Shown: positions 7,575 to 14,851 of the stretch, in pieces | Layout of the letters: each line of letters begins with the position of its first letter | Numbering within the stretch: position 1 is the stretch's first letter | Assembly (NCBI GenBank): GCA_001789205.1 | Contig: MFYT01000009.1 | Span: 34,854 to 98,853 of the forward strand | DNA length: 64,000 nucleotides | Direction: 5' to 3' | DNA from: Candidatus Raymondbacteria bacterium RIFOXYA2_FULL_49_16 | GTDB taxonomy: Bacteria > Fibrobacterota > OXYB2-FULL-49-7 > XYB2-FULL-49-35 | Notes under the pieces: generated by a model | The model's input: only the letters and a program-made list of their open reading frames with translations | Database searches by the model: none | Told to the model about the DNA's origin: nothing | Translations under genes and position numbers: made by a program

Positions 7575-8470
7575 GTACACTCCCCCGCGTCGTGCATGGT
7601 CATTTTACATAAAACGGGTTACCCGCCCATTGCCCGTCCGTGGGCATGGGTCAAACCTTTCAGGCAGGTAACCTGTTTTATGCAAACCTGCGCTTCAAAG
7701 CCTTGCCCGCCTCTTTCCAGAGTCGAGGCAGGCCCACCCACCACCCTTCAGAGAAGCGAAAACCATGACAGCCGGAGCATAATGAACATGGCGTAGGCTG
7801 GCATGGTTTTCGGCATTGGGAGACAAAAACCGGTCCGCCTGCCTCGCCCGCCTCGCCGATTTGGCGGGCCGGCAAGGCGGGGACTCCGCAAAGGTGAAGC
7901 TTGCTCTCCGCCTGCGGCGGACCCGGTTTTTGCTGGATACGACCGCTTTAGATGCACCAGGATCGAGGAACGGGATCGGGTTAATGTTCTGGGATGTCCG
8001 GAAAATCAGGGAGCCCCTGAGGGGCAGACGGGAAAGGCGCGGCCCGCCTTTCAGGCGAGGCAAGCACCACGTCCGGAGTGTACGCCATAGGCGCACACCT
8101 TTAGCCGTGGGAATATGGGACCCACGGGCCGGGCGTGCCTGGCCCGCCTCTTTCAGAGGCGAGGTAAACAATAAGGCACGGAGAACGAGAGGGGAATCCG
8201 CCTCAGGCGGATGGGGTGAACGTGAGCCCCTCTTCTCAGAGGCGAGGCATGCCGTAGCCCCCTTTGAGAGCTGGTTGCCCCTTTGCGGTATAGACATGGC
8301 ACCCTTACCAAACCAGGGTGTGCAAAGGAAGGGGAATGCAAAGGGGAAATCGAAAAACATTCGATCTGACGGCAGCCGAAGGCTGGCGACTCCTTACGAT
8401 TCAGAACGAATGTGACAAACCTGCGGCGAGGGGGCCCGCCTCGCCTTGACGGCGAGTCGAGGCGGGCGGC
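7575..8470. ncRNA. Candidate large structured RNA or palindrome-rich array (no protein gene)
   Basis: About 0.9 kb without a credible protein gene; ORFs on both strands have composition dictated by GC hairpins. Several long stems can be paired by eye: 7608-7627 with 7663-7682 (about 19 of 20 positions, enclosing another hairpin near 7631-7646); 7757-7773 with 7796-7812; 7825-7839 with 7916-7931; 8357-8363 with 8407-8413, enclosing CAGCC-GAA-GGCTG at 8373-8385; and 8434-8443 with 8458-8467 as a terminator-like end. Between them lie many short CCGCCT/AGGCGG-type hairpins (for example 7907-7921, 8197-8210). The density and nesting suggest an ornate RNA of several hundred bases; the strand is not clear. 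The alternative is a nest of REP-like palindromes inserted over time. It does not match group II intron domain V, RNase P, tmRNA or 6S motifs that I know. Confidence 0.4.
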
Positions 8471-8491
8471 CGTTTGCCAGGGCAGAAAGTG

Positions 8492-8655
8492 GCGCTAAAA
8501 TATACATTTTAACGCCAAAGTTTTAAGCTGTAACTCATTGATAATACAGAGAAACATGTTTTAAGGGAGAAAAACTGAACTGAAAATATACATTTTCGGT
8601 TCAAAAAAAGGCGCTGTAAGTCATTGAGAATCAGAGGTAGTTTTTAAGGGGAAAT
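8492..8655. repeat. Two diverged hairpin repeats with compensated stems
   Basis: Two tandem units. Unit one has a hairpin at 8492-8517 and unit two at 8576-8603. Both have the same loop-proximal core (AAAATATACATTTT), but the outer stems differ completely (GGCG/CGCC versus TGAAC/GTTCA) and both remain paired. Each hairpin is followed by a similar tail: GCTGTAA-C/G-TCATTGA, then AGAG and TTTTAAGGG-A/G-AAA. The unit is about 85 bp. No ORF is present. The stem change with preserved pairing points to a functional RNA or DNA hairpin. Confidence 0.6.
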
Positions 8656-8667
8656 ACGGGGAGCGGG

Positions 8668-8886
8668 TTAGTCTTTGCCTGGAGCAAATCCCATGCGCCA
8701 TTTTTTACAAGCAGACGCCTTCTTCTTCGAGTCTATCTGATAACCGGTCACTACTTGTGATCCGTCCGGGCCAAACGTCCACGACCAGCGGACCTTTTCA
8801 CCTTTTTGAAGGAAAATGCCATTAAGTTGCCCAGGTAGCATGCCTTCGCCGCTATTGGGGGCGGTTACCCAACGTATGCCCGGCAT
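8668..8886 (-). CDS. Small hypothetical protein, third gene of PIN locus
   Basis: A 72-residue protein starting at ATG 8886, one base after the TGA of the preceding 58-residue ORF, so it is probably translationally coupled. An upstream TTG at 8934 would add 16 residues that overlap the previous gene. The sequence is Gly- and Trp-rich (IRWVTAPNSGEGMLPGQLNG, then VRWSWTFGPDGSQVVTGY), with a basic tail. No signal peptide or known domain is seen. Its place behind the PIN toxin and its likely antitoxin suggests it travels with them. A frameshift joining it to the 58-residue ORF is also possible. Confidence 0.4.
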   Translation of the reverse strand: MPGIRWVTAPNSGEGMLPGQLNGIFLQKGEKVRWSWTFGPDGSQVVTGYQIDSKKKASACKKWRMGFAPGKD

Positions 8887-8887
8887 A

Positions 8888-9064
8888 TCAGGTGTGAGCG
8901 TGTTCTTTTTTGACCGTTCTGCATTTGATGCCAAGTTTTCGGCATCCTTCTTCGGCCTTTTCGTTGAGATACTTCACGCGGTTTTTCTCGGGAACATTCT
9001 CAAGTTCCTTTGACAAAGCTTCCCGCCATGCCCATACTTCTTCTACTGCTTTACCGTATTCCAA
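8888..9064 (-). CDS. Probable antitoxin partner of the PIN protein, TTG start
   Basis: A 58-residue helical protein too short for routine ORF lists. The TTG start at 9064 is supported by a CAGGAG seven bases upstream, inside the end of the PIN gene. The sequence (EYGKAVEEVWAWREALSKEL, then ENVPEKNRVKYLNEKAEE) matches, from memory, a family of small proteins encoded next to PIN-domain toxins in which a WR(E/D) motif is followed by a KV-Y-LNEKAE helix. It ends with KCRTVKKEHAHT. It is intact although the PIN gene before it is frameshifted. The antitoxin role is inferred from position and family resemblance. Confidence 0.6.
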   Translation of the reverse strand: MEYGKAVEEVWAWREALSKELENVPEKNRVKYLNEKAEEGCRKLGIKCRTVKKEHAHT

Positions 9065-9068
9065 AGTT

Positions 9069-9573
9069 TTACTCCTGTTCTACGTCCACTAAAAACCTGT
9101 GTGGCGTGGTAATGTCGATGACGTGATCGTATCCGCTGCGGATATTGACTGCGCTGAATCCGTCAATCTTCCGGTCATTCACCAGATGCCTGTAATTGAA
9201 GCTCACAACATGCTTGATGCCGTTTGTCGTTGCGATGGCCACGTGTGCGCAGTCACGGTAAACCCGCAGCGACGTATTGCCGCTGAACTCGCTCTCAATA
9301 TATTGCCTCGCCAGCGCAGTGGGCTTCGTCGTCGATCTCAAGCATGAGCGGTTGGACTCGGTTGATGTGTCCAGCAAGCTTTTTCTGTAAATCCAAGTCA
9401 GGCGTTTCGAGAATTTCGTCGATGACGATGTTTGAAATATAAAGCTCATAATGGCCTGCGCTCATTGTTTTGAAGAACCGTTCAGCAGTGTCCCGCCATT
9501 CCGGACGGTCATCATGCTCGATCTGGTTCCAAACGGAAGTCTCGATATACAGCTTCTTCTTCAAAGTTATCAT
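9069..9573 (-). pseudogene. PIN-domain toxin, frameshifted
   Basis: The two halves of one PIN-domain protein lie in different frames. The first (from ATG 9573) runs KKLYIETSVWNQ, then SNIVIDEILETP, and stops early after EIDDEA. The second frame continues with ALARQYIESE, then YRDCAHVAIATTNG and VSFNYRHLVN, which are standard for this VapC-like subfamily. Removing one base from the GGG at 9321-9323 restores a continuous protein of about 168 residues. The usual first Asp of the active site is Glu here (YIETS). The frameshift may be genuine inactivation or a sequencing error in a short homopolymer. Downstream are the probable antitoxin and a small ORF. Confidence 0.75.
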
Positions 9574-9641
9574 TTGCGTTTGCGGAGGTCCCGGACGCGA
9601 ATCCCGAAGCCGCCATTTTTAGTGTTTGTTTTTTCATTCAT
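9570..9641 (-). CDS. 23-codon leader ORF overlapping the PIN start
   Basis: A very short ORF (MNEKTNTKNGGFGIRVRDLRKRK) whose TGA overlaps the ATG of the PIN gene by the usual ATGA arrangement. The overlap suggests translational coupling, and the composition (basic, GFGIRVRDL) is protein-like. It could be a truncated first gene of the toxin-antitoxin locus or a leader peptide. There is no clear ribosome binding site, so confidence is low. Confidence 0.3.
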   Translation of the reverse strand: MNEKTNTKNGGFGIRVRDLRKRK

Positions 9642-9868
9642 GCATAAAAAATAAATATACACTTGCGCGAGTATACGATAAAACGTTAACATTAACATAA
9701 ATTTACATAAGAACAGCGGCCAAAGCAATAGGGGCAACGCATTTTTCGTTTCCATATGGAAACGGTTAAAAACCGTCCGGCCCGCACCCCTTTACCGCTG
9801 TGTAGCAGAAAAAACGATACTAAAGAAAAACTATTAATGTAGCTACAAATTGTATATATATTTATATA
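9642..9868. other. AT-rich gap between PIN and BrnTA loci
   Basis: About 230 bp with no supportable gene. It includes a perfect palindrome TTCCATATGGAA near 9752-9763 and an AT-rich stretch up to the decayed BrnT gene. Divergent promoters for the two toxin-antitoxin loci must lie here, but no convincing -35/-10 pair can be singled out. Confidence 0.4.
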
Positions 9869-10140
9869 ACGAAATACGAGTGGGACGATTCGAAGAATAA
9901 GCTGAATATCCAGAAACATGGGTCGATTTTATTGACGCACCTTCCATGTTTCAACATCCTATGGTTACATTTCTGGATCAGAGAAAGGATTACAGTGAAG
10001 ACAGATGGATCGGCATAGGAATCCTTAAGACCATATTAGCGGTCATAGTTTTCACGGAACCGAACGAGAATACAATCCGGATAATTTCAGCACGAAAGGC
10101 GGCGACATATGAAGAAAAAATTTATAGAACCGAGATCTAA
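9869..10140 (+). pseudogene. brnT: BrnT-like toxin, decayed (no start codon, one frameshift)
   Basis: The first part reads KYEWDDSKNKLNIQKHG from 9872, the signature opening of BrnT ribonuclease toxins, but the codon where ATG should be is ACG (9869). After HGG the frame breaks: one base is missing around GGG 9920-9922, and the protein resumes one frame over as VDFIDAPSMFQHPMVTFLDQ, then EDRWIGIG and TIRIISARKA, ending EEKIYRTEI. Both lesions together argue for real decay rather than a single sequencing error. The end overlaps the intact BrnA gene at 10109, the normal brnTA arrangement. Confidence 0.75.
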
Positions 10141-10375
10141 GACCGATTGGAACAGGCTTCGGTCAATGCGGGATGATGATATCGACTTCTCCGATACTCC
10201 AAGGATCGATTCCACAATTTTCTCCAAAATGGAGATTCGAATGCCAAAGCCTAAGGAACTTGTTTCCATTAGAGTCGATCCCGATGTTTTAGGCTGGTTC
10301 AGGCAACAGGGCCGGAAATATCAGACCCGCATGAATGCCGTGCTTCGCTCTTATGTCGAAGCACATTCGCATTAA
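10109..10375 (+). CDS. brnA: BrnA-like antitoxin
   Basis: An 88-residue protein of the BrnA family (PF14384). The C-terminal half carries the diagnostic sequence VSIRVDPDVLGWFRQQGRKYQTRMNAVLRSY, a ribbon-helix-helix DNA-binding and dimerisation unit. The N-terminal part (TDWNRLRSMRDDDIDFSDTP) is the usual toxin-neutralising segment. The start ATG 10109 has AAGGCGG upstream and overlaps the end of the decayed BrnT frame by 32 bp. BrnA normally represses its own operon; here it survives without a functional toxin, so it may act as a free antitoxin or is simply a slower-decaying remnant. Confidence 0.85.
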   Translation: MKKKFIEPRSKTDWNRLRSMRDDDIDFSDTPRIDSTIFSKMEIRMPKPKELVSIRVDPDVLGWFRQQGRKYQTRMNAVLRSYVEAHSH

Positions 10376-10436
10376 AATGGCCGCTGTGTCCGGTTTCCGT
10401 ACCAATCCGCCTGGACAATTAATTATCTTATTTTTC

Positions 10437-11066
10437 ATGAAAACAATCACTTTATTTTTCAGCGTCCTGGTGTTTTGTGCGTGCGTTGCGCAGGCGCGGA
10501 TCGTCACCCTCTACTACACCGAGGACGGCCAAAACATTGAGTCCATCAACGGGTATCCGATAAACGACGACCTCTCACTCTCACCCGACGGCGATGAAAG
10601 CTGGCTGGTGCTGGTGGGGCAGAAATTCGGCCCCAACGGCTACCTGCCCAAGGATTCAAAACTCCAGCTGGGCGCCCTGGGAAAAACCCGGTCGCTCTTC
10701 ATGCTCCTCCAGGAGCCCTTCCTGGGCATTGGCCAGGCAACGCGGTACGAACAGCCCATCGACTGGGAGGACATCGCCTATGTGGTGCCCGACACGCAGG
10801 CCTCCATGCCGTTCCATGTGCTCCTCTCCAATGGTACCACGGGTGAGTTCTTTGTGAACAGTGAATACACGGAAAGCCCTGGCGCAAAGCTCATCCAGGG
10901 CAAAATTAACAACGACCTGTACATCATCAAGCTCAAATACAATATCCCCAAAAGCGAGCGAAGGGCCGGCGACCGTCCGGACCAGATCGGGATCAAGGCA
11001 AAGGCTTTCTCCTTTTCCGAGCAGGCGCTCAAAAAGGCCGTCCGTCGCGGCACATTCCAGGACTAA
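10437..11066 (+). CDS. Secreted hypothetical protein
   Basis: A 209-residue protein with a clear signal peptide (MKTITLFFSVLVFCACVAQA, cleavage before RIV). The start at 10437 is chosen because it opens the signal peptide directly; an upstream in-frame extension overlaps the BrnA gene. The mature protein is mixed alpha/beta with many Gly/Asp turns (YTEDGQNIESINGYPINDD, then GQKFGPNGYLPKDSKL) and a basic C-terminus. No known domain is recognised. Its TAA overlaps the ATG of the HAD hydrolase gene (TAATG), so the two are co-translated. It is probably periplasmic. Confidence 0.65.
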   Translation: MKTITLFFSVLVFCACVAQARIVTLYYTEDGQNIESINGYPINDDLSLSPDGDESWLVLVGQKFGPNGYLPKDSKLQLGALGKTRSLFMLLQEPFLGIGQATRYEQPIDWEDIAYVVPDTQASMPFHVLLSNGTTGEFFVNSEYTESPGAKLIQGKINNDLYIIKLKYNIPKSERRAGDRPDQIGIKAKAFSFSEQALKKAVRRGTFQD

Positions 11067-11722
11067 TGGACATCTCGGTCATCTGGTTCGATCTCGACAA
11101 CACCCTCTACCCCGCCTCGTCCGGCCTGCTCGACGCAATTGATGTCAGAATCAACGAGTTCATTGCCACTACCTTTGCCATGCCCATTGAACAGACGCCC
11201 GCGCTCAGAAAAACATTGTACGAGGAATATGGCGCAACGCTCCTGGGCCTGCACAAAAAATACAACACGTCATACGAGGACTATGTAACCTATGTCTACG
11301 CTCTTGACCCTGCGGACTACATAAAGCCTGACCCTTCAGTGCGGGACACGCTGATGTCGCTGCCGCAGCGAAAAATCATCTTTTCAAACTCCAACGCTGA
11401 CCATGTGGCGCGCGTGTGCGGCCATCTTAACATAGCGGATTGTTTTTCATACAAATTCTGCCTCGACAGGGATTTTGCCGTAAAACCCGATCCGCGTGCC
11501 TACAAAAAAGTGGCCAATGCCGTGGGGTGTACCTTTGGCGAGTCATTGCTGGTGGATGACGTGGACCGCAACCTCGCGGGCGGAAAGCGGATGGGCATGC
11601 GGACATTGAAGGTTGACGAGATGCTTGAAGGAAACGGATACGACTGCATTGGTCATATCAAGGAATTACCACGGTATCTTGCGGAAATGAATAACCCCGG
11701 AGCAAGCTCCGAGGTATCGTGA
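11066..11722 (+). CDS. HAD-superfamily hydrolase, pyrimidine 5'-nucleotidase type
   Basis: A 218-residue HAD hydrolase. Motif I is WFDLDNTLYP with nucleophile Asp9 and Asp11; motif II is KIIFSNSNADH; motif III and IV lie in FAVKPDPRAYKKV and LLVDDVDRN. The YP after DLDNTL and the cap (MPIEQTPALRKTLYEEYGATLLGL) match the SDT1/PPM1-like pyrimidine 5'-nucleotidases, which dephosphorylate nucleotide monophosphates. The substrate is not certain. The last ten codons are encoded by a short palindromic repeat element (11698-11711), so the C-terminal NNPGASSEVS is probably an insertion that replaced the original stop. Confidence 0.85.
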   Translation: MDISVIWFDLDNTLYPASSGLLDAIDVRINEFIATTFAMPIEQTPALRKTLYEEYGATLLGLHKKYNTSYEDYVTYVYALDPADYIKPDPSVRDTLMSLPQRKIIFSNSNADHVARVCGHLNIADCFSYKFCLDRDFAVKPDPRAYKKVANAVGCTFGESLLVDDVDRNLAGGKRMGMRTLKVDEMLEGNGYDCIGHIKELPRYLAEMNNPGASSEVS

Positions 11723-11756
11723 AAAACCTGGAAATTTAGAATCGCAGCAAGCTGCG
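11698..11756. repeat. Two copies of the GCAAGC palindromic element
   Basis: CGGAGCAAGCTCCG at 11698-11711 and CGCAGCAAGCTGCG at 11743-11756, each followed by AGGTAT. They share loop and tail but swap stem bases in a compensated way. The first lies within the final codons of the HAD gene. A third relative is at 835-850. Confidence 0.55.
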
Positions 11757-11807
11757 AGGTATTATACCTGGACATACGAATAAAATCCTGAATGGCAGGA
11801 GCGGGGT

Positions 11808-12071
11808 CTACTCAAATTGCCGATAAATCTCACGGCGATGTCCAATATCGACAACAAGTACGATCAGTTCCCGGTCATGAATTTCATAAATAATTCGATA
11901 CACGCCAACGCGGATACGCCACCCATCCCGGCCCGACAATTTCTTGCAGCCATACGGCCGAGGGTTTGCTGACAAAGACCTGATTGCATGGAGTATTCTT
12001 TCGTAGTCCTTGCCTTTTATTTTCTCAAGAACATGGAGTGCTTTTTTGAAAACACGAAGGGAATAGCTCAT
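11808..12071 (-). CDS. RelE/ParE-type toxin
   Basis: An 87-residue toxin of the RelE/ParE superfamily, of the mRNA-interferase-like kind. Typical features are the opening YSLRVFKKALHVLEKIKGKDYERILHAIRSL, then NPRPYGCKKLSGRDGWRIRVGVYRIIYEI near residues 36-65, and the closing LIVLVVDIGHRREIYR. The basic and aromatic residues of the GWRIRVGVYRIIY strand pair are in place. It starts at ATG 12071, overlapping the antitoxin stop by 4 bp. The gene appears intact. The target (ribosome-bound mRNA or gyrase) cannot be decided from sequence alone. Confidence 0.85.
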   Translation of the reverse strand: MSYSLRVFKKALHVLEKIKGKDYERILHAIRSLSANPRPYGCKKLSGRDGWRIRVGVYRIIYEIHDRELIVLVVDIGHRREIYRQFE

Positions 12072-12274
12072 TTCTGCCTGCTGCGCTCTACGTTCTTGAT
12101 TCCCTGTTCAAAGGAAAGGGAAGCGCCGCCCATTGCCTTTGCTTCATCATACGCGCGAATGTCCTCGAGTTCTTCGAGTTCTTCAAGCAGCTTCCGGTAT
12201 GATTTCATGTCGATCAGAACGCCCAAAGCATGGCCTCCTTTATCAACGACAAAATTCTCTTTTATCCGTAACAC
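12068..12274 (-). CDS. Phd/YefM-like antitoxin, GTG start
   Basis: A 68-residue antitoxin. GTG 12274 is chosen because AAAGGAGGG lies just upstream; the ATG at 12355 would add 27 residues without a ribosome binding site. The sequence has a short DNA-binding-like N-terminus (VLRIKENFVVDKGGHALGVLIDMKSYRKLLEELEEL) in the Phd/YefM style and a charged, helical C-terminus (AYDEAKAMGGASLSFEQGI) that would wrap the toxin. It overlaps the toxin start by 4 bp, the standard arrangement, and should autorepress the pair from the divergent region 12275-12429. Confidence 0.8.
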   Translation of the reverse strand: MLRIKENFVVDKGGHALGVLIDMKSYRKLLEELEELEDIRAYDEAKAMGGASLSFEQGIKNVERSRQK

Positions 12275-12429
12275 ACGCCCTCCTTTTTGAGAACCACAAT
12301 CATAATATACATATAATCTAATAATTTGTGCTCTGTGCCGCAACCTGAATTCCATTGAAATCGCTTGGTTTTTCCGTTATATTATTGTCTACAAAACCAA
12401 ATTATACGTATCAAAACAAAGGTAATATT

Positions 12430-13461
12430 ATGGTCAGAACTCCAATGACAAAAGAACAGACCATCAAGGCCATTGAAAGAGAAGGTTGCGAAAAAATCCC
12501 GCTGGTCCTGCACAAATGGTGGGGCAATGGGCTTGAGGAAAAATACGGCCCTGCGCTGCAAAAAATGGCGGCAAACTATCCGGACGATATCTGTTCTCTG
12601 TGGTACGAAGCGCCGGGAAGCGAGGACTCGTCCCTGGCCAACCCGTCGTACCGGTGGGGATACAAAAAAGAATATGCCAGCGCGGAACGCCACAGCATTG
12701 GTTCTGACGCGGTGCTCCTCCCGGACTGGTCTGAATGGGACCGGTTTATCGCTGATTTTCCAAACCCAAATGAACCGGGAAATTTTGCCGAAGTTGAAAA
12801 GAACCTGAAAAACGCGCACGGCAGATACCTGCTGGGCGGCTGGTGGCGGCTCTTTCACGAGCGCTTCTGGGGCATACGGGGCATGGAAAACCTCATGATC
12901 GATTATTTCGACAACATGGACAAGCTCAAGGAGCTGGGGTGGAAACTCGTTGAATTTTATACGGTCATCATTGACCGGTACGCTGCACTGGGGTTTGACG
13001 GCATTTTTTCATCTGACGATCTCGGCCATCAGGCCGGCCCCATGATGGACCCCGACTGCTTCAGGGAACTCTATCTGCCGCTATACAAAGAAGTCATTGG
13101 CCATGCACACAGGAAAGGAATGCACTTTCTCCTCCATTCGTGCGGCGATAATACGCTGCTGATGGACATGCTCATTGAGGCCGGACTCGATGTGTTTCAT
13201 CCCATACAAAAAGGCTGCATGGATGAAAAGGCAACGAATGAGAAATTCGGCGCAAAAATGAGCTTTCTCGCAGGCGTGGATGTCCAGCACCTGCTGCCCG
13301 AAGGCAGTGTCGAAGAAGTACGAAAGGGCGTCCGTGATCTTATCGACGCACTGTGGAAGCCCGAAGGCGGACTGCTGCTTGCAGCGGGAAACGGTATTAT
13401 GCCCGACACCCCGCTTGAAAACATTGACGCCATGTTACGGGAAATGGCCTTGTATAAATGA
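12430..13461 (+). CDS. Uroporphyrinogen decarboxylase (URO-D) family protein, methyltransferase-like
   Basis: A 343-residue (alpha/beta)8 barrel of the URO-D superfamily. The start ATG 12430 has AAAGGTAAT upstream; the longer in-frame start at 12355 lacks one. Residues 236-238 form His-Ser-Cys (LLHSCGDN), the zinc-binding pattern of MtaA/MtbA-like cobalamin methyltransferases, and HPIQ follows about 18 residues later. The heme-pathway Arg residues of true HemE are not evident, so a methyltransferase-like role is more likely than heme synthesis. No corrinoid protein is encoded nearby, so the substrate is unknown. It is divergent from the RelE/Phd pair. Confidence 0.8.
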   Translation: MVRTPMTKEQTIKAIEREGCEKIPLVLHKWWGNGLEEKYGPALQKMAANYPDDICSLWYEAPGSEDSSLANPSYRWGYKKEYASAERHSIGSDAVLLPDWSEWDRFIADFPNPNEPGNFAEVEKNLKNAHGRYLLGGWWRLFHERFWGIRGMENLMIDYFDNMDKLKELGWKLVEFYTVIIDRYAALGFDGIFSSDDLGHQAGPMMDPDCFRELYLPLYKEVIGHAHRKGMHFLLHSCGDNTLLMDMLIEAGLDVFHPIQKGCMDEKATNEKFGAKMSFLAGVDVQHLLPEGSVEEVRKGVRDLIDALWKPEGGLLLAAGNGIMPDTPLENIDAMLREMALYK

Positions 13462-13545
13462 TCCGGTTTATGACAAATAGTACTTGCGATTCGATTTAAA
13501 AATGAACATATTCTATGAACTAAATATAATAACCCTGGGGGTCTC

Positions 13546-14841
13546 ATGAAGTTTTTTCTCGCGCTCCTGCTGTGTATGTGCAGCCTTGGATTTTCAAAAG
13601 TCGTCAGCAAACAATATGTGGTTGACACCGTTTTCACCAGCATCTGGAAGGGCATGGGACGGGACGCACAGGGCAATATCTATATTGCCGCAGGCCACAA
13701 GATTTGGGACTATCTTTCTGAAAAAAAAGACTGCGCGTTCTTCAAATTCAATTTTGAACAGGACCGTTTTGAGAAAATAACCACGGTACGCACGGTATCT
13801 GAAAAAGAGGGCAACTGGGTACCCCGGAGCGATTATCCTTCAAAACCTTTTGACGCTGCAGGAAAGGTCCACACCTCCTTGCGCGAATTGAACGGTAAGG
13901 TCTATTTTGCCACAGCCACGACCATGGACGCAAAGACCTATCCTCTTGAGCTCGAGTTTTATCCCCAGTTTTTCAGAGGCTCGCACCTCTATTGCTACGA
14001 CCCGGTGACCAATGTACTCCAAGACCTGAATGCCAAAAACAAGGGTGTCTTTGCTCCGGGTAGCGGTATCCAGGACATTGCGATTGATTATCATCACAAC
14101 GCCATTTACGGCGTGGGCTATCCCACAGGAAAGGTCTTCAGATTCGACCTTTCCACGGGCGAATGCAAGGAAATGTGGCAGTGCCCTGATGGCATACCCA
14201 ACCAGGACGGTGGCAGGGTAACGCGAAACATCATTATCGACAACCAGGGCATTCTCTGGTTCGCCAATGGTTCCAAACTGATCGCCTATATTGCGCATCT
14301 TGAAGAACTGCCCAATCCCAGCGTCACAAGCGTCATGTTTCCCTACACCGAAAACAACTATTCCGGCCATTTGCTCTCGCTTGCATACAGCGCATCGCGC
14401 GATTCAATTTATTTCTGCCGTTCGGCCATGAACAAGATATTCCGTTTCAGGGTAAAAGCGCGGAAAATCGACTTTATCGCAGATGCCAATACGTCGTCGC
14501 TTCTGCTGCGATGGGACCTGAACAAGCTGTATTGGATAGTGCCGGAAAAGAAGAAACAGAAGCTGTTCGAATACAATATTACCTCGGGAAAAACCGTTGA
14601 AATCAAAGTTGAGGGTGACGGCATTCCCAAGCCCGGCCACCACTGGAGCGGTAATGGCGATGCTATTGATAAATTCGGCAATCTCTGGTTTTCGAACCAG
14701 GGAGTGGTTGGCGGAACTGCCTTGAAAATTGACCTGGGCGTTCCCTGCCCAACATGCGGCAAAGAGCCCTTTGATTTTGGCCCAAAACCGCAGAAGTACA
14801 CACACGAATGGCCAAAACGCGAAGAAATACCAACTGAGTGA
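13546..14841 (+). CDS. Secreted propeller-like hypothetical protein
   Basis: A 431-residue protein with a signal peptide (MKFFLALLLCMCSLGFS). The mature part has repeated blades containing phrases such as GRDAQGNIYIAAG, NAIYGVGYPTGKVFRFD, IIDNQGILWFANG and DKFGNLWFSN, typical of a beta-propeller of the NHL/SMP-30-like type. A CPTCG motif lies near residue 404, followed by a Pro-rich tail. It follows the URO-D gene by 84 bp on the same strand. The ligand is unknown. It has no C-terminal sorting domain, unlike the secreted proteins after 44 kb, so it is probably periplasmic. Confidence 0.65.
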   Translation: MKFFLALLLCMCSLGFSKVVSKQYVVDTVFTSIWKGMGRDAQGNIYIAAGHKIWDYLSEKKDCAFFKFNFEQDRFEKITTVRTVSEKEGNWVPRSDYPSKPFDAAGKVHTSLRELNGKVYFATATTMDAKTYPLELEFYPQFFRGSHLYCYDPVTNVLQDLNAKNKGVFAPGSGIQDIAIDYHHNAIYGVGYPTGKVFRFDLSTGECKEMWQCPDGIPNQDGGRVTRNIIIDNQGILWFANGSKLIAYIAHLEELPNPSVTSVMFPYTENNYSGHLLSLAYSASRDSIYFCRSAMNKIFRFRVKARKIDFIADANTSSLLLRWDLNKLYWIVPEKKKQKLFEYNITSGKTVEIKVEGDGIPKPGHHWSGNGDAIDKFGNLWFSNQGVVGGTALKIDLGVPCPTCGKEPFDFGPKPQKYTHEWPKREEIPTE

Positions 14842-14851
14842 CTGAAGAACC

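Noticed and set aside
7695-8415. ORFs of about 200 codons on both strands in the GC-rich region
   Set aside because: Their residues are dictated by repeated CCGCCT/AGGCGG hairpins (Arg, Pro, Ala, Gly runs), frames overlap on both strands, and none has a ribosome binding site or recognisable domain.
7575-8470. Group II intron, RNase P RNA or tmRNA
   Set aside because: No domain V-like hairpin, no GTGYG start, no RNase P conserved core and no tmRNA ends could be found by eye on either strand.
12275-12355. Longer antitoxin starting at ATG 12355
   Set aside because: No ribosome binding site there, while GTG 12274 has AAAGGAGGG immediately upstream and yields the normal antitoxin length.
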